Assembly: GCA_037957365.1 (NCBI GenBank)
Contig: JARHVA010000349.1
Coordinates: 4,328,501-4,392,500 of the forward strand
Direction of reading: 5' to 3'
Source of the DNA: Torreya grandis
Lineage: Eukaryota > Streptophyta > Pinopsida > Cupressales > Taxaceae
DNA length: 64,000 nt
Part shown: positions 1 through 11,558 of the stretch, piece after piece
Position numbering within the stretch: the first letter of the stretch is position 1
Layout of the letters: the number at the start of each line of letters is the position of its first letter
Notes under the pieces: model-generated
Told to the model about the DNA's origin: nothing
Databases searched by the model: none
The model's input: only the letters and a program-made list of their open reading frames with translations
Position numbers and translations under genes: made by a program

Positions 1-2456
1 CAATGAAAGCAACACAATGTGTTCCAAATATCAAAGTTGGATAGAGAGGATCATCATATCCCAATAAATGGGATCTATATTAAAAATTTATAATAATTTT
101 CTCCACTCTCATTGTACATAGCTACTATTTTTCTTGTTTTCCCTAAGTGCTTATGCACATGTGTGAGTCTTGTTAGTGTCTTGCTTTCTTTTGTGTTGTT
201 TGGTGTGATTATTTTATATGTGTTTTTGGAAATTCCTTAATAGTTGTATTAAAGAATTCAACCACTCCCTTATCCCATGGATAGGATAATGCTTTTGATC
301 TTTAGTATAGTAGGCTTATTATCCTTATGAGTCACCAATTTGTTGACCAAATTTGATCCTGTATGTCAAATTGGGACCCCTGAAGGTAAAAAAATGATTT
401 TTAGATGTTTTAGTGGTCTAATATTTTTTCATGGGGTAATTTAAAGTTAATTTTATATAATTTTATGACTTTTACCCTTGGTCTTAGTTATTTTAATCCT
501 TATGTCTTTTTGTGCCATTTAAAGGTCATGAAAGGAGCATTTAATGACTTGTACGATCTCTTTAGGTAAAGTGAAGGTTTAAAAATGTGATTTCATGCCA
601 CATGTGTCATAATAATTCTTAAGTAACTATTCCTAACTAAAAAGTGGTAGGTTATTCATAGGAAATAATTGTTTTCTTGGAAAAAGGGGAGTTTTCTTAA
701 GGTGTATAAACTTGTATAGCCTCATATAGTTGATGACACTTCAGAATTGTCATTTGAGCTTACAAATTTTTTTTATATTGATAAATTTTATCATAATCTC
801 CAAGAAACTAATAAAACCACTTCTCTCTTCTTCCACTAGGCTTGGCAAGTAAGAATGACCCTCAGGTTTTTAGATGGTAAGACCAATAAGAGAGGTTTCA
901 AGAAAAATACTCTTGTGGGTGTCTTATAAACTTATTCATCTTATATTTGAAATTTTATGTAGAATAATGGTGTAATATTATTTATGAACCATTCCTAATA
1001 AGTTGGCCTATCTAATTTGCTTGCCAATATGTGCACCTTGTAGGTCTTACTCTTGTTAGAGGTATTCTATGCAACTCAAAGAGTGAGATGATTTATAGAG
1101 GTATTTTGTTTCACTCTCACATGTTACTCAAAATTTTTTCAATTATTTAAGTGTTTTTATTAACCAACTAACTCAATTTTCAAGGAGTGAAAAGGTGGAG
1201 TTGTAGTCATTTTTTCCAATTACTAGAGATTTCTTCTATGTTATGGTTCCATATTGATGTGAAGTGATGTATTATTGATCCTAAATGCCTATTTATAACC
1301 TTACATGTCAAATTAAACTTCAATAAACACTTAAAATTCCAAGAGATAAATTCAAATGCACAAAATGATCACCTACAATAGTTGTACATCCTACTACCTC
1401 TTGGAGAAATGTGAAAATGTGTGTTTGAGAATTTTTTGATGTTTGGAAGGTTTAATCATGATTTTTAATAATCTTGAGGAGTTTTGAAAATATTTTATGA
1501 AATTATAACCTTGAGAATACCTTCCAAATAAATTGTGTCATTTTGGGGCAAATTTCCCAAAACTGGTAAAATAGAGGTATAGGCCCTTTTTTGGGTATCA
1601 CTATATAGAGTTACATTGATTTATAGGACCTCCAAGTACAATTGTCTTCAATATACCACATTTTTATATAAATTTTAAAAATAAGGGAGCTATTTTAGTA
1701 GAGGAAGATGGTTTTTAAGAGCCATCAAGTTGCTCTTTTAGACACTGAAATCAATTAGTGTTGTTAACAACCAATAGAAGATTTATCAAATCTTGAAAGC
1801 ACAAGGAAGGTCTTGAGGTCTTCATAAAGAATTTAATGGTTTTAGGTAAATCATCCACTAAAAAATTGGTTTATAATCCACCAAAGACAATCAAGTCATT
1901 GTAAACCTAAGTGAGACCAAAAATAACACTTACAACCAATATACACAGTTGTAGAAGTTGAGGAGATGCATTGAGTAATTAAGGTGAGGTTGAAAGTATT
2001 ATTGATGAACTTCTTGATTTTTTTGAATGAGAGAGAGAGAGAGTATCAAATATTTTTAATATATAAAATATATAATAAGATAAAGGGTTAATTAAAATTA
2101 CATCCTAAACTTGATAAGTACACCTGCAACCAAGCTTAAGAGAGAAAAACATAGTCTTGTAGGTCAAGGAAGGTAAAAAGACCTAAATCCATGTTTTGAA
2201 GAAGTTATTAAGCATGAAATATTATTATATTAATTTAATGTGAATTATGGGGATACTAATGACATTTAAAGACATTATTTACACATAAGAAGGTGGAGAT
2301 AGTCTTTACATAGGCCTAGGCAAGCATCTACAACCATCTTAAGGATTAAACTTGAGAAAGCGTTTACATTACAAGGTATGAGTTATACTAAAATTATTAA
2401 GAATTTTAAAAAGGTATGTGATGATTCCCAATGTTACATAAGGCCTTAAGTGTTAT
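1..2456. other. AT-rich intergenic sequence, no gene recognised
   Basis: No open frame longer than about 60 codons, no retrotransposon protein motif and no LTR pair were recognised on either strand. A short GA run lies at about 2028-2042. The stretch is probably old transposon debris, but that is inference from its setting. Confidence 0.5.
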
Positions 2457-2461
2457 ATAAC
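2457..2461. repeat. Target-site duplication ATAAC, left copy of GypA
   Basis: ATAAC directly precedes the TG of the left LTR and recurs at 17003-17007 directly after the right LTR. A 5-bp duplication is the normal integrase footprint of LTR retrotransposons, so both outer ends of GypA are preserved. Confidence 0.9.
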
Positions 2462-2535
2462 TGTAGACACCAAAATCATGTCTACTCCCTTGGTCGATGT
2501 TGCCTTGGTCCACTTAACCACTCCTAACCTATGTC

Positions 2536-2574
2536 TTATTAATTTAAAATAATTATCTTATTTTAAATTAATAA
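2536..2574. repeat. Perfect 17-bp inverted repeat in GypA 5' LTR
   Basis: TTATTAATTTAAAATAA, a 5-nt loop TTATC, then its exact reverse complement. The same hairpin, unchanged, is at 15565-15603 in the other LTR although neighbouring bases differ between the LTRs. Confidence 0.85.
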
Positions 2575-2850
2575 TTCTCTCTCTCCCCTTGCCACCTCAT
2601 CCATGCCACCTCTCCTCTCTTTGGATTCTTTGCCCTTGGATACCCTCATTTATTACCCTATGACCTATTCCAACTTGCCCTCCACTACCCCTTGCCAAGT
2701 CTTAAATGATTTAAGACCCCATTTCCTTTATCCTACTCATTTCCCATGCCTATTAATCCACCTTCGACCATTTATTCCCCCGACCCGCTGACCCGACAGT
2801 TGGGAAAATGGATAAAAGGCTATTTTTAGCCTTTTTCCTACCTTCTAGCC

Positions 2851-2883
2851 ACCAACGTCAGTCAATTGTCAACCGACATCGGT
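2851..2883. repeat. ACCGACGTCGGT palindrome pair, GypA 5' LTR
   Basis: Variant copies ACCAACGTCAGT (2851-2862) and ACCGACATCGGT (2872-2883), 21 bp apart start to start. Differences from the palindrome are CpG-type transitions. Confidence 0.75.
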
Positions 2884-3487
2884 GATTTTGCCAGATCGGT
2901 TGCCTTCAAAGCTACATTCTTGACCTGAATGTAGGGGTCCATTTTCCAATCTCTCAGATCTAGTTTTCCAATCTTTAATCCACTCTTTCAATCTACTCCT
3001 TAGACTTTCAATCATTGGCCTTTTGACCTTCAACAATCAGTCAATCTTCCAGTCTTTAATCCACCAGACCTCTCACTCTCTCTCTCACAAGGCTTCTGCA
3101 CCAGCTATAGCAACAACAGGGACTCTGCATCAGTCTTCTACATCAACAATAGGTACAAGCACCAGCAACACTCCTTCTGCAAGCCACAGGTAAGTATTTT
3201 GTCTATGTTTTCATTATGTTTTTAGTTATTACTTCCAAGTAATATCACCCCCATACCAGACTATCAGCTAGACCAGACTTGACTCCCTCTCGAAAAGGCT
3301 GAGAGGCCTTCCCATATCCTTACCACCTCTATCCCCTTTTCAGAACATACACTATATCCATTGTCCCTACAACTCTGCCCAGACCCTTGCACAGACCATT
3401 AACAAGGGCCAAACTCCTTCTCAGACCCATCCACAAACCATAAATCCATCCAGCCCTGACCAGACCTTGTCCAAAGACTACTTCCCG

Positions 3488-3589
3488 ACCAACATCGGCC
3501 ACAAAGACCACTGCCTTCACCGATGTCAGCAGACTAACCGACGTCGGTAGACTTGACCAACTGACGTCGACAGACTAGCCGACATCAGT
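3488..3589. repeat. ACCGACGTCGGT palindrome cluster, GypA 5' LTR
   Basis: Five copies near 3488, 3519, 3537 (perfect), 3560 and 3578. The matching cluster in the 3' LTR is at 16552-16622. Spacing alternates near 18 and 23 bp in the better-preserved stretch. Confidence 0.8.
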
Positions 3590-3969
3590 GACTATGACCA
3601 GGCCAATAACAGCATTCAGGTAAGCATTTGCTTCTCATTCTGTTTCAATTTTTAATCATTTCAGTCTTTTATCATTTTGCCTTTTATCAAACATTATTTT
3701 TATCAATCAGTGGGTTGACATCCCTTAAGGAAGTCTTTGTACTTTTGGGATCAAGCTTTTGCTTGGCAGCCCACCATCTCCTCATCTAACATCTTCTGTG
3801 TTTTAGTCTCTTTCTTCTACAGGTGTCATCCTCCACAACCAAAGAGGAGTTCCTTTCATCATCTAAATTTGGTGTGCAAGACTACATCCAGGTACATACA
3901 AGCCTTAGACCATTTCTCCTAGTTTCTCATTTCCTTTTTGAATGTTAATGTGAAAATCGTATAGAAACA

Positions 3970-5323
3970 TTCTAGCATGCCTGGTGGGACCCTAGGGTCT
4001 TCCTTGGGTTCTTTTTCATTTATATTCATATAGGGTGCATTAGGATTCTCCTTTTCATCTCTTTCTTCTATCTTCCAAAAGACACCATTAGCAGGATTAA
4101 AAAGAACCCTTCTTTCTTTCTTGCATCTTAGACTAGTCAAAAGTCATACTCTTCAACCCTTTCTCAACTTGTTTTCATCCGAACTCATATTTCAACTTGG
4201 GCTTAAAACACATTGCATTTCATTTCTTCTTGACTACATACTTAGTCCACATCTAGTAATTAACAAACCGCATCATGAATTAATCGTAGTCCACTTTATG
4301 TTACACAACCAAATCACTTGCACAAATCAAACATTAAAATTTACCTGAGACAAGGCCCGACTAGGATTTCATCACCCAACAGATACCTTACCCATTCAAA
4401 CAATCCCACTTGGATTTCACCACCAAGGGGAAAGCCCACTCTATTCTTTGGTAGAGGATAATCTCTAGGGAAAGTATATTTTGGCTAAGCGAGACCAGCT
4501 TATCACTGGGCTCTTAAAGTGAGGGGAGCTTGCTCCTTAGCACTAGGCCATGTACAGAACCTAACCCAGACTCTTGAGTACCTAAACAAACCTAAAACCA
4601 TCCATAGACTACCTCTTCTAGGACCCATTTTAACATCCAACCTCCCAAACATCACTTTAAGGCATAAGCCAACATGATTCTAAAAGTTGATTCTTAGGAT
4701 TTAACACTTAGGCTCTGCCTATCTCCATCTATTTTTTTGTTCCCATCTGGGTTTTTTTGAGATAGTGAGGATGTTTTCTTCTTTTTTTCCAAGAATCTTC
4801 AATTTTTTTGAGTTTTTGGAAACCACAGTCACCGACATCGATTTTACCATCGATGTCAACAACCTTTCCTCGCCGTCATCAATTATCTGACTGACGTTGG
4901 CCATCTTTTCTCACTGACATCAGTTTTTCAATCGATGTCGGTCACTGTCACAGCCTTTTTTCCCAAAATAGAAGCCTAAAACCCACCCCCTTTTTTTGCC
5001 AAAACCCCATTCTAAGTTTTTGAAACTGAAAAAACATAGTTTCTAAAACCTGACCCTTCTTGCCTTGAATTGTTTTGACACGCAGTCAAACCAAGGCTCT
5101 TCTTGACCACGCGAGACATCAACCACTTCTGCCTTCCCCATCCATAACCAGTCCCTTAATGGAGTTTCATTCAGAGGCCGAATGAACCCCTACTCAACTG
5201 ACCCCAACTCAGACCCCCATTGTCCTTGAAGGGGACCAAGATTTTGAAAGATTATTGGACCTCAATGTCAAAGCCCTCCAAAACTATCTCGCAAGAAACC
5301 AAATGTGAGACCTTTCAGGTGAA
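3970..5323 (+). other. GypA leader between 5' LTR and gag, with putative primer-binding segment
   Basis: Directly after the LTR lies GCATGCCTGGTGGGACC (from about 3975), which has the layout of a primer-binding site, but I cannot assign the tRNA and it is not the iMet type. The rest is a non-coding leader. A further palindrome group lies at 4831-4942. A short ATG frame near 5160 ends quickly. No other gene is seen here. Confidence 0.45.
4831..4942. repeat. ACCGACGTCGGT palindrome cluster, GypA leader
   Basis: Variants at 4831 (ACCGACATCGAT), 4848 (ATCGATGTCAAC), 4890 (ACTGACGTTGGC), 4913 (ACTGACATCAGT) and 4931 (ATCGATGTCGGT). All keep the central GAYRTC-like core. Confidence 0.7.
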
Positions 5324-8300
5324 ATGGCGATGACGTCAACACCATCCGCTACCCAGCCTTTTGCCTCAACCATTAACTTGACCATGGCCAATACGTAAAG
5401 TTTGGCCTCCCCATCTATATTTGGACCAACTTCCATCGGGGTTTCATTCCCCCCTCAACCATATGCAATTCAACCAAGTTCTACATCATATTAGAACTTG
5501 ATTGTCTCGACCCCACACACTCTTGTGCCCATAAATGCAGGAGTGTCTACCTCCCCTTTTGCCAATGCCGCCATGCAACCATCTTTGCTAGTATCTATTC
5601 AACTTATGCCTTTTACTTTCATAACGCAACCACCCTTGGCCTCCACTTCTATCCCAACAACTAGTTATCAATACGTTGCGCCCCTACAAGCACAACCGAC
5701 TACGTCATACGCTCCTCTCAACACCTTTCAAATGCCCTATAACCTAGGGGGCACTCCACCCACAAATCCATCAGTAGATATAATCAAAATGCTGATGGAC
5801 AAAATGTCTAGTCTCGAGACCTCTATTTCTGGTTCACGCAATGCCCTCTCATATGAGCAAATTTGCAATGAACCCATTCATCCCTCCATCCCGATCTGAC
5901 CATACCCCAACCAGTGGGATCTTCTTAAATTTACTCACTTATAGAGTAAGGAAGACCCACAATAGCACCTATGAGCATTCAGACATGCTTGTTATCTCAT
6001 AGCCCATGACGATGCGTTACTTCTACGCACGTTCCCCATGTCACTTTCTAGCCCCGCCCTTGACTAGTATAGCTCTCTTACCAGACATTCTATCTTTTCA
6101 TTCACTCAACTCACCCAATTATTTCTCAACCATTTTTCTATCATTATCACCAAACAAGTCTCAATCACCGACCTCTACTCCATCAGGCAATTTGACGACG
6201 AATCAATAATTGATTTTGTCACCTGTTGGAGAGGCTTGATTAACCAACTCTCCTTCTCTTTGCCTCAACCTGAGCTCATTGAGCTCTTTTCCCGAGCATG
6301 TGCTAGGCACATCTCTTCTACCTTGTGGATCCAAACATTCCACACTTTTGATGAAGCTTTCACCATGGCCCAAAAGCTTGAACTCCATGCCATTGAAGAA
6401 GATAAGGTTAAATTGCGTAATATCAATGTAAGAGCCGATGACCCTTCTTCTTCCAAAACTTCTTATTCCCACTCCAAGTCTAAGGGAGTGGCCAACACTA
6501 TGGTCGTTAGATCACCATCCTTGACAACAACTAACCAACCTCAACCTTCGATGTCCCAAAGCATCACCAAATAATTCCAACAATGGTACATCCAACGTTC
6601 ATACACTCCACTTGGAGAATCATACGCTTCCATTTCAGAAAAACTTGTCAAGCAGGGGGTCCTCAATCTCCTTCCAATCTGACCACTTTAATTTGACCCT
6701 TCAAAATCCCTCCCTACATGGTATAGGGAGGCCAACTTCTGTCACTATCATCGCATCTGCAACCATGACATCAATAATTGCCGAACCTTGAAAAACATCA
6801 TTCAAGACATGATAGACAAGGGGGATCTTGTTTTGGATAACCTAAATGCTCCACCCAACCAACACATCGATATCTTCAAAAAACCTTTTCCTAACCATCC
6901 TCCTACCCAAAACAATATCCAAACCATGACCAATGACCTCCAAGACCATGATATACACACCGTCAACACAGTCTCGCCTCTTGTCCCTGACCAACCTCCT
7001 TCACAGGTGGAAGACCCTTCTTCCCCTATTCGTCCATCATAAGTAGAAGAATCCTCTTCTCCTGTTAGTCCTCCATTGACTTCTCTTATATTAGAGGATT
7101 CCTTGACCATGCCTATGCCATTAGCCCCACCTTCATCCTTCCTCCTACCAATGGAGGACCCTACCTTGCTTACTCCTCAACCACAAGCAAAAGGCACGAA
7201 CATCCTTGCCCTCTACCCTCTTGAGGAGCTGGACTCTCCTATTTCTTCTCCACCAAGAGAAGAACCAATCTCTTCACCCATTTCAATCGAGGAAGACCCA
7301 GTCACAGTTTCCTCTTGCCTTTCACCTAAAATTACTACATCTCACTCACCTTCATCCACATCTGAACCCAAACCCGTATCTAACCTCACCTTGCATAATG
7401 GTGGCCCTCAACCTAAACCAAATAAGTCCACTAAACCACACCAGAGGACTTTTCCCCCACCTTTATCATTACCTTCAATTTTGGGCCCACATCCATCCAC
7501 TTTAATAGGAGTGCTTCACAGAGGTAAGTTGCCTCCATTATCTCCTCAACCCATTAGACATATATTTCCTCCAAAACATCCAAAACCTATCACCACCAAA
7601 TTGCCATCTACACGTGTGGTTACACCACCCAAAAAAATGATGGCACGACCAATGCCTCTTACACCTCTCAAACCAAAGTCATCAACCCCCACTGCAACAA
7701 GACACACAGACCCATTAACAAGTTCTTATGCCTTGCTATTACGGCAATTGTTGCAATCTTCTCACATCAGTCTCCCACCTCTTAGACCATACCAATCTCT
7801 CAGACTGAAACCACCCTGGTTTGATGACACTATAATTTGTGCATATCATTGCACACCTAGGCATGACACCAAGCATTGTTGTGCCCTCAAGTTTGTCATT
7901 CACCAATGTTTGGAGAAAGACACCCTTCTTCCTAACCACATTGTCAGCAAACCTTCAACATCATCCCTTACCTCTCAAACCTCCACACCACTCCACTCAT
8001 CAACTCTCAGATCAAGACCATCTTGGTTCGACAACTCTAAATTTTGTCATTATCACCACACTCTGGGACATGACACTGAGTGTTGTTGCACTCTTAAAGC
8101 TGTCATTTTTCAACACTGGAGAAAGGATACCCTTCTCATCAAGGATCCTCTCGACCACCACTTTGACAAATTATCAACATTGACCCATACTTCTCCAACC
8201 TCGTCACCTAAATCAGGATCTCCATGCCAGACTATGGTCCCTTTGTTGCCTTTAACCCCCTTATTTGGCATCAACATAGTCAATCTAACCACCAAGCCTC

Positions 8301-8566
8301 AACTGACCTTAACCAATCTATCAAACATTCTCCCTAGCTACTTGGGGAATTCAACATTCATCCAAGCTTCAACCAACCTTTCAACCCAGTCTCGACCAAA
8401 TATCAATCACTCTTTTAATCCGAAACCTCAACCAAGCCTCAATCAAACATTAACCAACCTTGTTAATCATGACCTCGACCAGTCTCGACTAAACATCAAC
8501 CAACCTTTTCATCAAAACATTCAACCTGACATCGACCAATCATCAACCAAATATCCATTGACCTGA
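5324..8566 (+). pseudogene. GypA gag (capsid plus three CHHC fingers), broken by stop codons
   Basis: From the ATG at 5324 a single frame (same phase at 5498, 6236, 6788, 7076) runs to 8566 and is broken by several stops but, as far as seen, no frameshift. The N-terminal part is rich in Pro, Ser, Thr and Gln. A capsid-like domain spans about 5890-6400, with a segment of the AFRHACYLIAHDDALLLRTF type followed by ITDLYSIRQFDDESIIDFV, matching plant Ty3/gypsy gag (retrotrans_gag family). Three finger modules follow, each C-x2-H-x4-H-x4-C: 6740-6781, 7838-7879 and 8045-8086. Each is followed by an LK-x2-I segment; the last two are tandem copies 207 bp apart. The linker is Pro-rich and the C-terminus Asn/Gln-rich. 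Gag would form the particle and bind element RNA. No protease or RT follows. Confidence 0.75.
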
Positions 8567-8660
8567 CCCTCGACCAAACATTCAACCCAACCATTGACCA
8601 ATCATCGACCAAATATCCATCGACCTGACCCTCGACCAAACATTCAACAAGTCTCAACTA
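8530..8660. repeat. Tandem repeat at the 3' end of GypA gag
   Basis: Two near-identical units of about 64 bp (starting near 8531 and 8595), each containing CCATYGACCTGACCCTCGAC. The natural gag end lies in this repeat, so the exact stop is uncertain. Confidence 0.6.
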
Positions 8661-9102
8661 ATCAACGACCATATCAACCAACTAAGCATCAATCAACATG
8701 TGACCCATCTCAAAGAGGAAAATGGGGCAAGTTTGCTCCTAATTGACTTGAACCTCATCATAATGCACAAGCATAGATCAGGGACTTATCAGAACCTGAG
8801 CCCTTTAATGCCTTGCATTTGTGACCATTCTACTATTAGTCGAGTACTCGCTCACTTGACATTTTACTTGAGCTCATCCCTTGAGCAACCCTTATCCTCT
8901 TAATCCTCATTCCTTTCAACCCTATTCCCCTTAACAAACCCTCTGTAACCCTTTTATAATGTATGGATGCTTTGTCCTAATAAAAGGGAGCCCTTGAACT
9001 TCTCTAGTCTTGTCCATGACTCAAAATTCTGTCAAAAATAAATCAAGATGTCAAAATATCCAAGGTCACAAACTCTAAAAGACAGACTGCTCCCTCGAAG
9101 GA
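8567..9102 (+). other. GypA interior downstream of gag, non-coding
   Basis: No retroviral enzyme motif is visible. It ends with one of three copies of a short repeat, AGACTGCTCCCTCGAAGGA (9084); the other two lie beyond the CopN insertion at about 13657 and 13716. Confidence 0.5.
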
Positions 9103-9107
9103 CATAC
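9103..9107. repeat. Target-site duplication CATAC, left copy of CopN
   Basis: CATAC precedes the LTR and recurs at 13632-13636 right after the second LTR. It proves CopN inserted into GypA. Confidence 0.92.
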
Positions 9108-9449
9108 TGTCAGGAATCTAGAACAACAAACATGCTCTGATCCCACTTGTCAGGATGCGAAACCGGAAACATACAATTGATTACCAAACTTCAAACAACT
9201 TAATATGCGGAAATAACCAGATTCACCAAGTAACTAGAATTCAGAATAACACAGCATATGAGAGACAATACACAACTTGTATTAACACTTTATACAGAAA
9301 AGAATATAATAGAGAATATGCCACATCTTCTCCACCACCTTACAGAGGATTCCCACACCTCAAGTGAACAGTAAATCTTCTCCCCAAAGCTCTCCCTCTC
9401 ACCGGTCCCAACACCCAACTCAAATACAGAGTTGGTGTTCACCTCTCAT

Positions 9450-9530
9450 GCTCCACGCATAACACAAGTGCTCCACGCACTCCACAAGCACTCCACGTGC
9501 TCCACAAGTACTCAAAGTACTTCAAGTAGA
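9450..9530. repeat. Short CTCCAC-type tandem repeat in the CopN LTR
   Basis: Imperfect units of CTCCACGCA / CTCCACAAGCA / CTCCACAAGTA follow one another. The same array is at about 12761-12841 in the other LTR. Confidence 0.6.
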
Positions 9531-10127
9531 TCTCCCATGAATCTGCAACAACTTGCAATTCAACAGACCATACTTATGGAAGGAACTTCCTTGCCTTCCT
9601 CTTGTTCTATCCGAGTACACCCCTGTACTCCAAGTAGATCCTGCCTGATACTGCTCCCTGTTGTGTTGCTGTCTGTATGACCTTGCACACCTGCAAATCA
9701 AACAATGGTTCTATTCACCTGTGAACCTCGACCTTGCATACACATACACCTGCAGATCAACGATCTTACTTATCATGTAGATCTCCTATATAGGCCATGC
9801 AACTGTGACCAAGATCCTACACTCCTGAAGAACCCAGCTGGCTCTCCAATCCAGCACCAACACACCTGGTACTGTGGCACTAGGAGGAACGCACCATTGC
9901 TCTACCTCACACACAGAAGGAGCTTATAATTATGCTCTCTTACTCCCTAGCACACTTTTACAATACAACCATGAGTCTATTATATAGATCTCATCCAAAC
10001 AATAATTAGACATCTAATTACAATAATTAGATCCGCAGCTCTCAGTCTAAAATTAGATCTCTTCATGCAAACACTTGGTTCGTTAGCTAACTGCCCGTAG
10101 ATAGCTCGCAGTCGAACTACACAGGCG

Positions 10128-10242
10128 ACCGACGCCGGTCCCTGTCCGCCTGGGGGTCACCGACGCCGGCCGATCTCTGACCGACGCCGGTTGTCTTTCC
10201 TGCCCTTTCCTGCCGACGTCGGTTGGCTTGACCGACGCCAGT
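10128..10242. repeat. ACCGACGTCGGT palindrome cluster, CopN left LTR
   Basis: Copies at 10128, 10159, 10180, 10212 and 10231, mostly of the form ACCGACGCCGGT. The matching right-LTR cluster (about 13439-13553) has CpG-type differences, including 13542 with the perfect GACCGACGTCGGT form. Confidence 0.8.
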
Positions 10243-10320
10243 GTCTCTGGCACTCAGCAACTCTCCTGCAACCTCCTCTGTATCTGCATCAGTGAAGCTT
10301 TTAGCTCCACAATCCTAACA

Positions 10321-10333
10321 ATCTCCCACTTGG
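10321..10333 (-). other. CopN polypurine tract
   Basis: On the minus strand CCAAGTGGGAGAT abuts the LTR start. The identical tract precedes the CopA 3' LTR at 25925-25937. It primes plus-strand DNA synthesis in LTR elements. Confidence 0.85.
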
Positions 10334-11300
10334 AGATAAATAGCTGCACTGTACCTGTACTTGTACTCCGTCTAATCTGTTTCCTGGTTTGTATCCCTCT
10401 TCAAGCTCCCACCTAAAGACAACACACCACACAACCTGTGATGTACCACCTGTCATCCGAGTACCCTGCCACATCTGAACCTACAACACCTGTAGTGAAG
10501 TCCTGACCCTGCATAGCAACACCTGCTGCCGGTCCCTCTCAGAAAACCTGAGAACCCACTTCCCCGAATTGGCTCCTAACTCTGACAGCTCCCACTGCAT
10601 GGGAATATTCAGGTCTATACCAGACCTCATGTGATTTCGGACACTGTACCTGTCCAGCCCTTAGTGTGCTCCGGTTCTGTATCCTGAACCTTGCCAACAC
10701 CTGATTCACATCAGCTCCCACTCGAGACAAAATCAACCAGTGATCTCCATGCCTCCCATGTCAAAGAATTCCGCTGCTCCAAACTCCTCATGACATGCCA
10801 CTGAACTAACCTTACCCTTAGCTCAGCAAAACCCTGTATGTACACTCCTGCTAGCTAGCATACTATCCACATACAGCAACAGAATGATGTCATGACTCAT
10901 CATCCCCCTGGTAAGACAAAACCACAGTAGTTACCCTGACATTGACTGAAGCCATGCTTCGTCCTCCACCTGTCAAACCCTGTACCACTGTCCTGCAGCT
11001 CCACAAGACCATATACCTGATCTTCCGTCTCACGTATCCGTTCTCTCTATTCTTCTACTAAGGCATCCATTCATCTCTGTGCTTTTATCCAGCTGGCAAA
11101 CCTACCAAGACGCCCGTCTGGTTCTGCATCATAAACCTGCCAAGCTCACACCTGTTTCCTGGATCCTTCCTGCTATACAATCAGCAACAAGTATGAAGAA
11201 GAGGAACAATGAATTTGAGGGCCTACTTACGCCTTCAGTCCTCCATATGGGTGTTTGAGACTCCTTGACAGCTTGCTGTCCACCCAAAATTTGTTACAGT
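10334..11300 (-). other. CopN non-coding interior
   Basis: Pyrimidine-rich on the plus strand, no open frame with a recognised domain. It takes the place where RT and RNase H would lie in an autonomous relative, so this is probably a deletion plus filler derivative. Confidence 0.5.
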
Positions 11301-11301
11301 G

Positions 11302-11558
11302 ACCGACCTCGGTCACCCCACAGTCTGCATCCGACCGACGTCGGTTCCATGCGTTTGTACTTGACTACCAGCCTGCCAGCGCTGGTGTCCCTGCTGCCGA
11401 CGTCGGTCCTCATGACCGACATCGGTCTTACATACTGCCGACGTCGGTCCCATGACCGACACCGGTCTTACCCTGCCCGACATCGCCAGCTTCGGTCTGC
11501 ACATGACCGACATCGGCACCTGTCTATTCGACGCCGGTTCCTCCTGACCGACGCCGGT
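11302..11558. repeat. Dense ACCGACGTCGGT palindrome array in CopN interior
   Basis: About nine copies: 11302, 11334 (perfect), 11396, 11415, 11437, 11455, 11506, 11527 and 11547. The array abuts the decayed coding fragment, the same relative position as the in-frame array of CopA (24029-24176). Confidence 0.82.

Larger units (their letters stand above)
2462..3969 (+). repeat. GypA 5' LTR (1508 bp)
   Basis: Starts TGTAGACACC and ends AGAAACA. It aligns throughout with 15491-17002. It carries a perfect 17-bp inverted repeat near its start (2536-2574), a smaller hairpin followed by a T run (about 2813-2837), and two groups of the ACCGACGTCGGT palindrome (2851-2883 and 3488-3589). Short open frames in it are not conserved coding sequence. 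Confidence 0.9.
9108..10320 (-). repeat. CopN 3' LTR (left copy, 1213 bp)
   Basis: Bounded by TGTCAGGAAT and CCTAACA. On the minus strand it starts TGTTAGGATTGTGGAGC, like the CopA LTR. It contains a short CTCCAC-based repeat (about 9450-9530), and a run of GC-rich palindromes (10128-10242). Peptides readable in it are repeated exactly in the other LTR and are LTR sequence, not genes. Confidence 0.92.

Noticed and set aside
2603..2791. Proline-rich frame repeated at 15632-15820
   Set aside because: It is within the two GypA LTRs and diverges like non-coding sequence.
2813..2837. Hairpin plus T run resembling a bacterial terminator
   Set aside because: It is in a plant LTR, where such terminators do not act; kept only as an LTR feature.
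9155..9929. Short open frames repeated exactly at 12466-13240, looking like a duplicated gene
   Set aside because: They lie inside the two CopN LTRs; the duplication is the LTR pair and the frames have no known domain.
11302..11558. Palindrome array as a CRISPR array
   Set aside because: Spacing is irregular, the spacers are short and related, repeats are 12-bp palindromes, and the setting is a plant retrotransposon.
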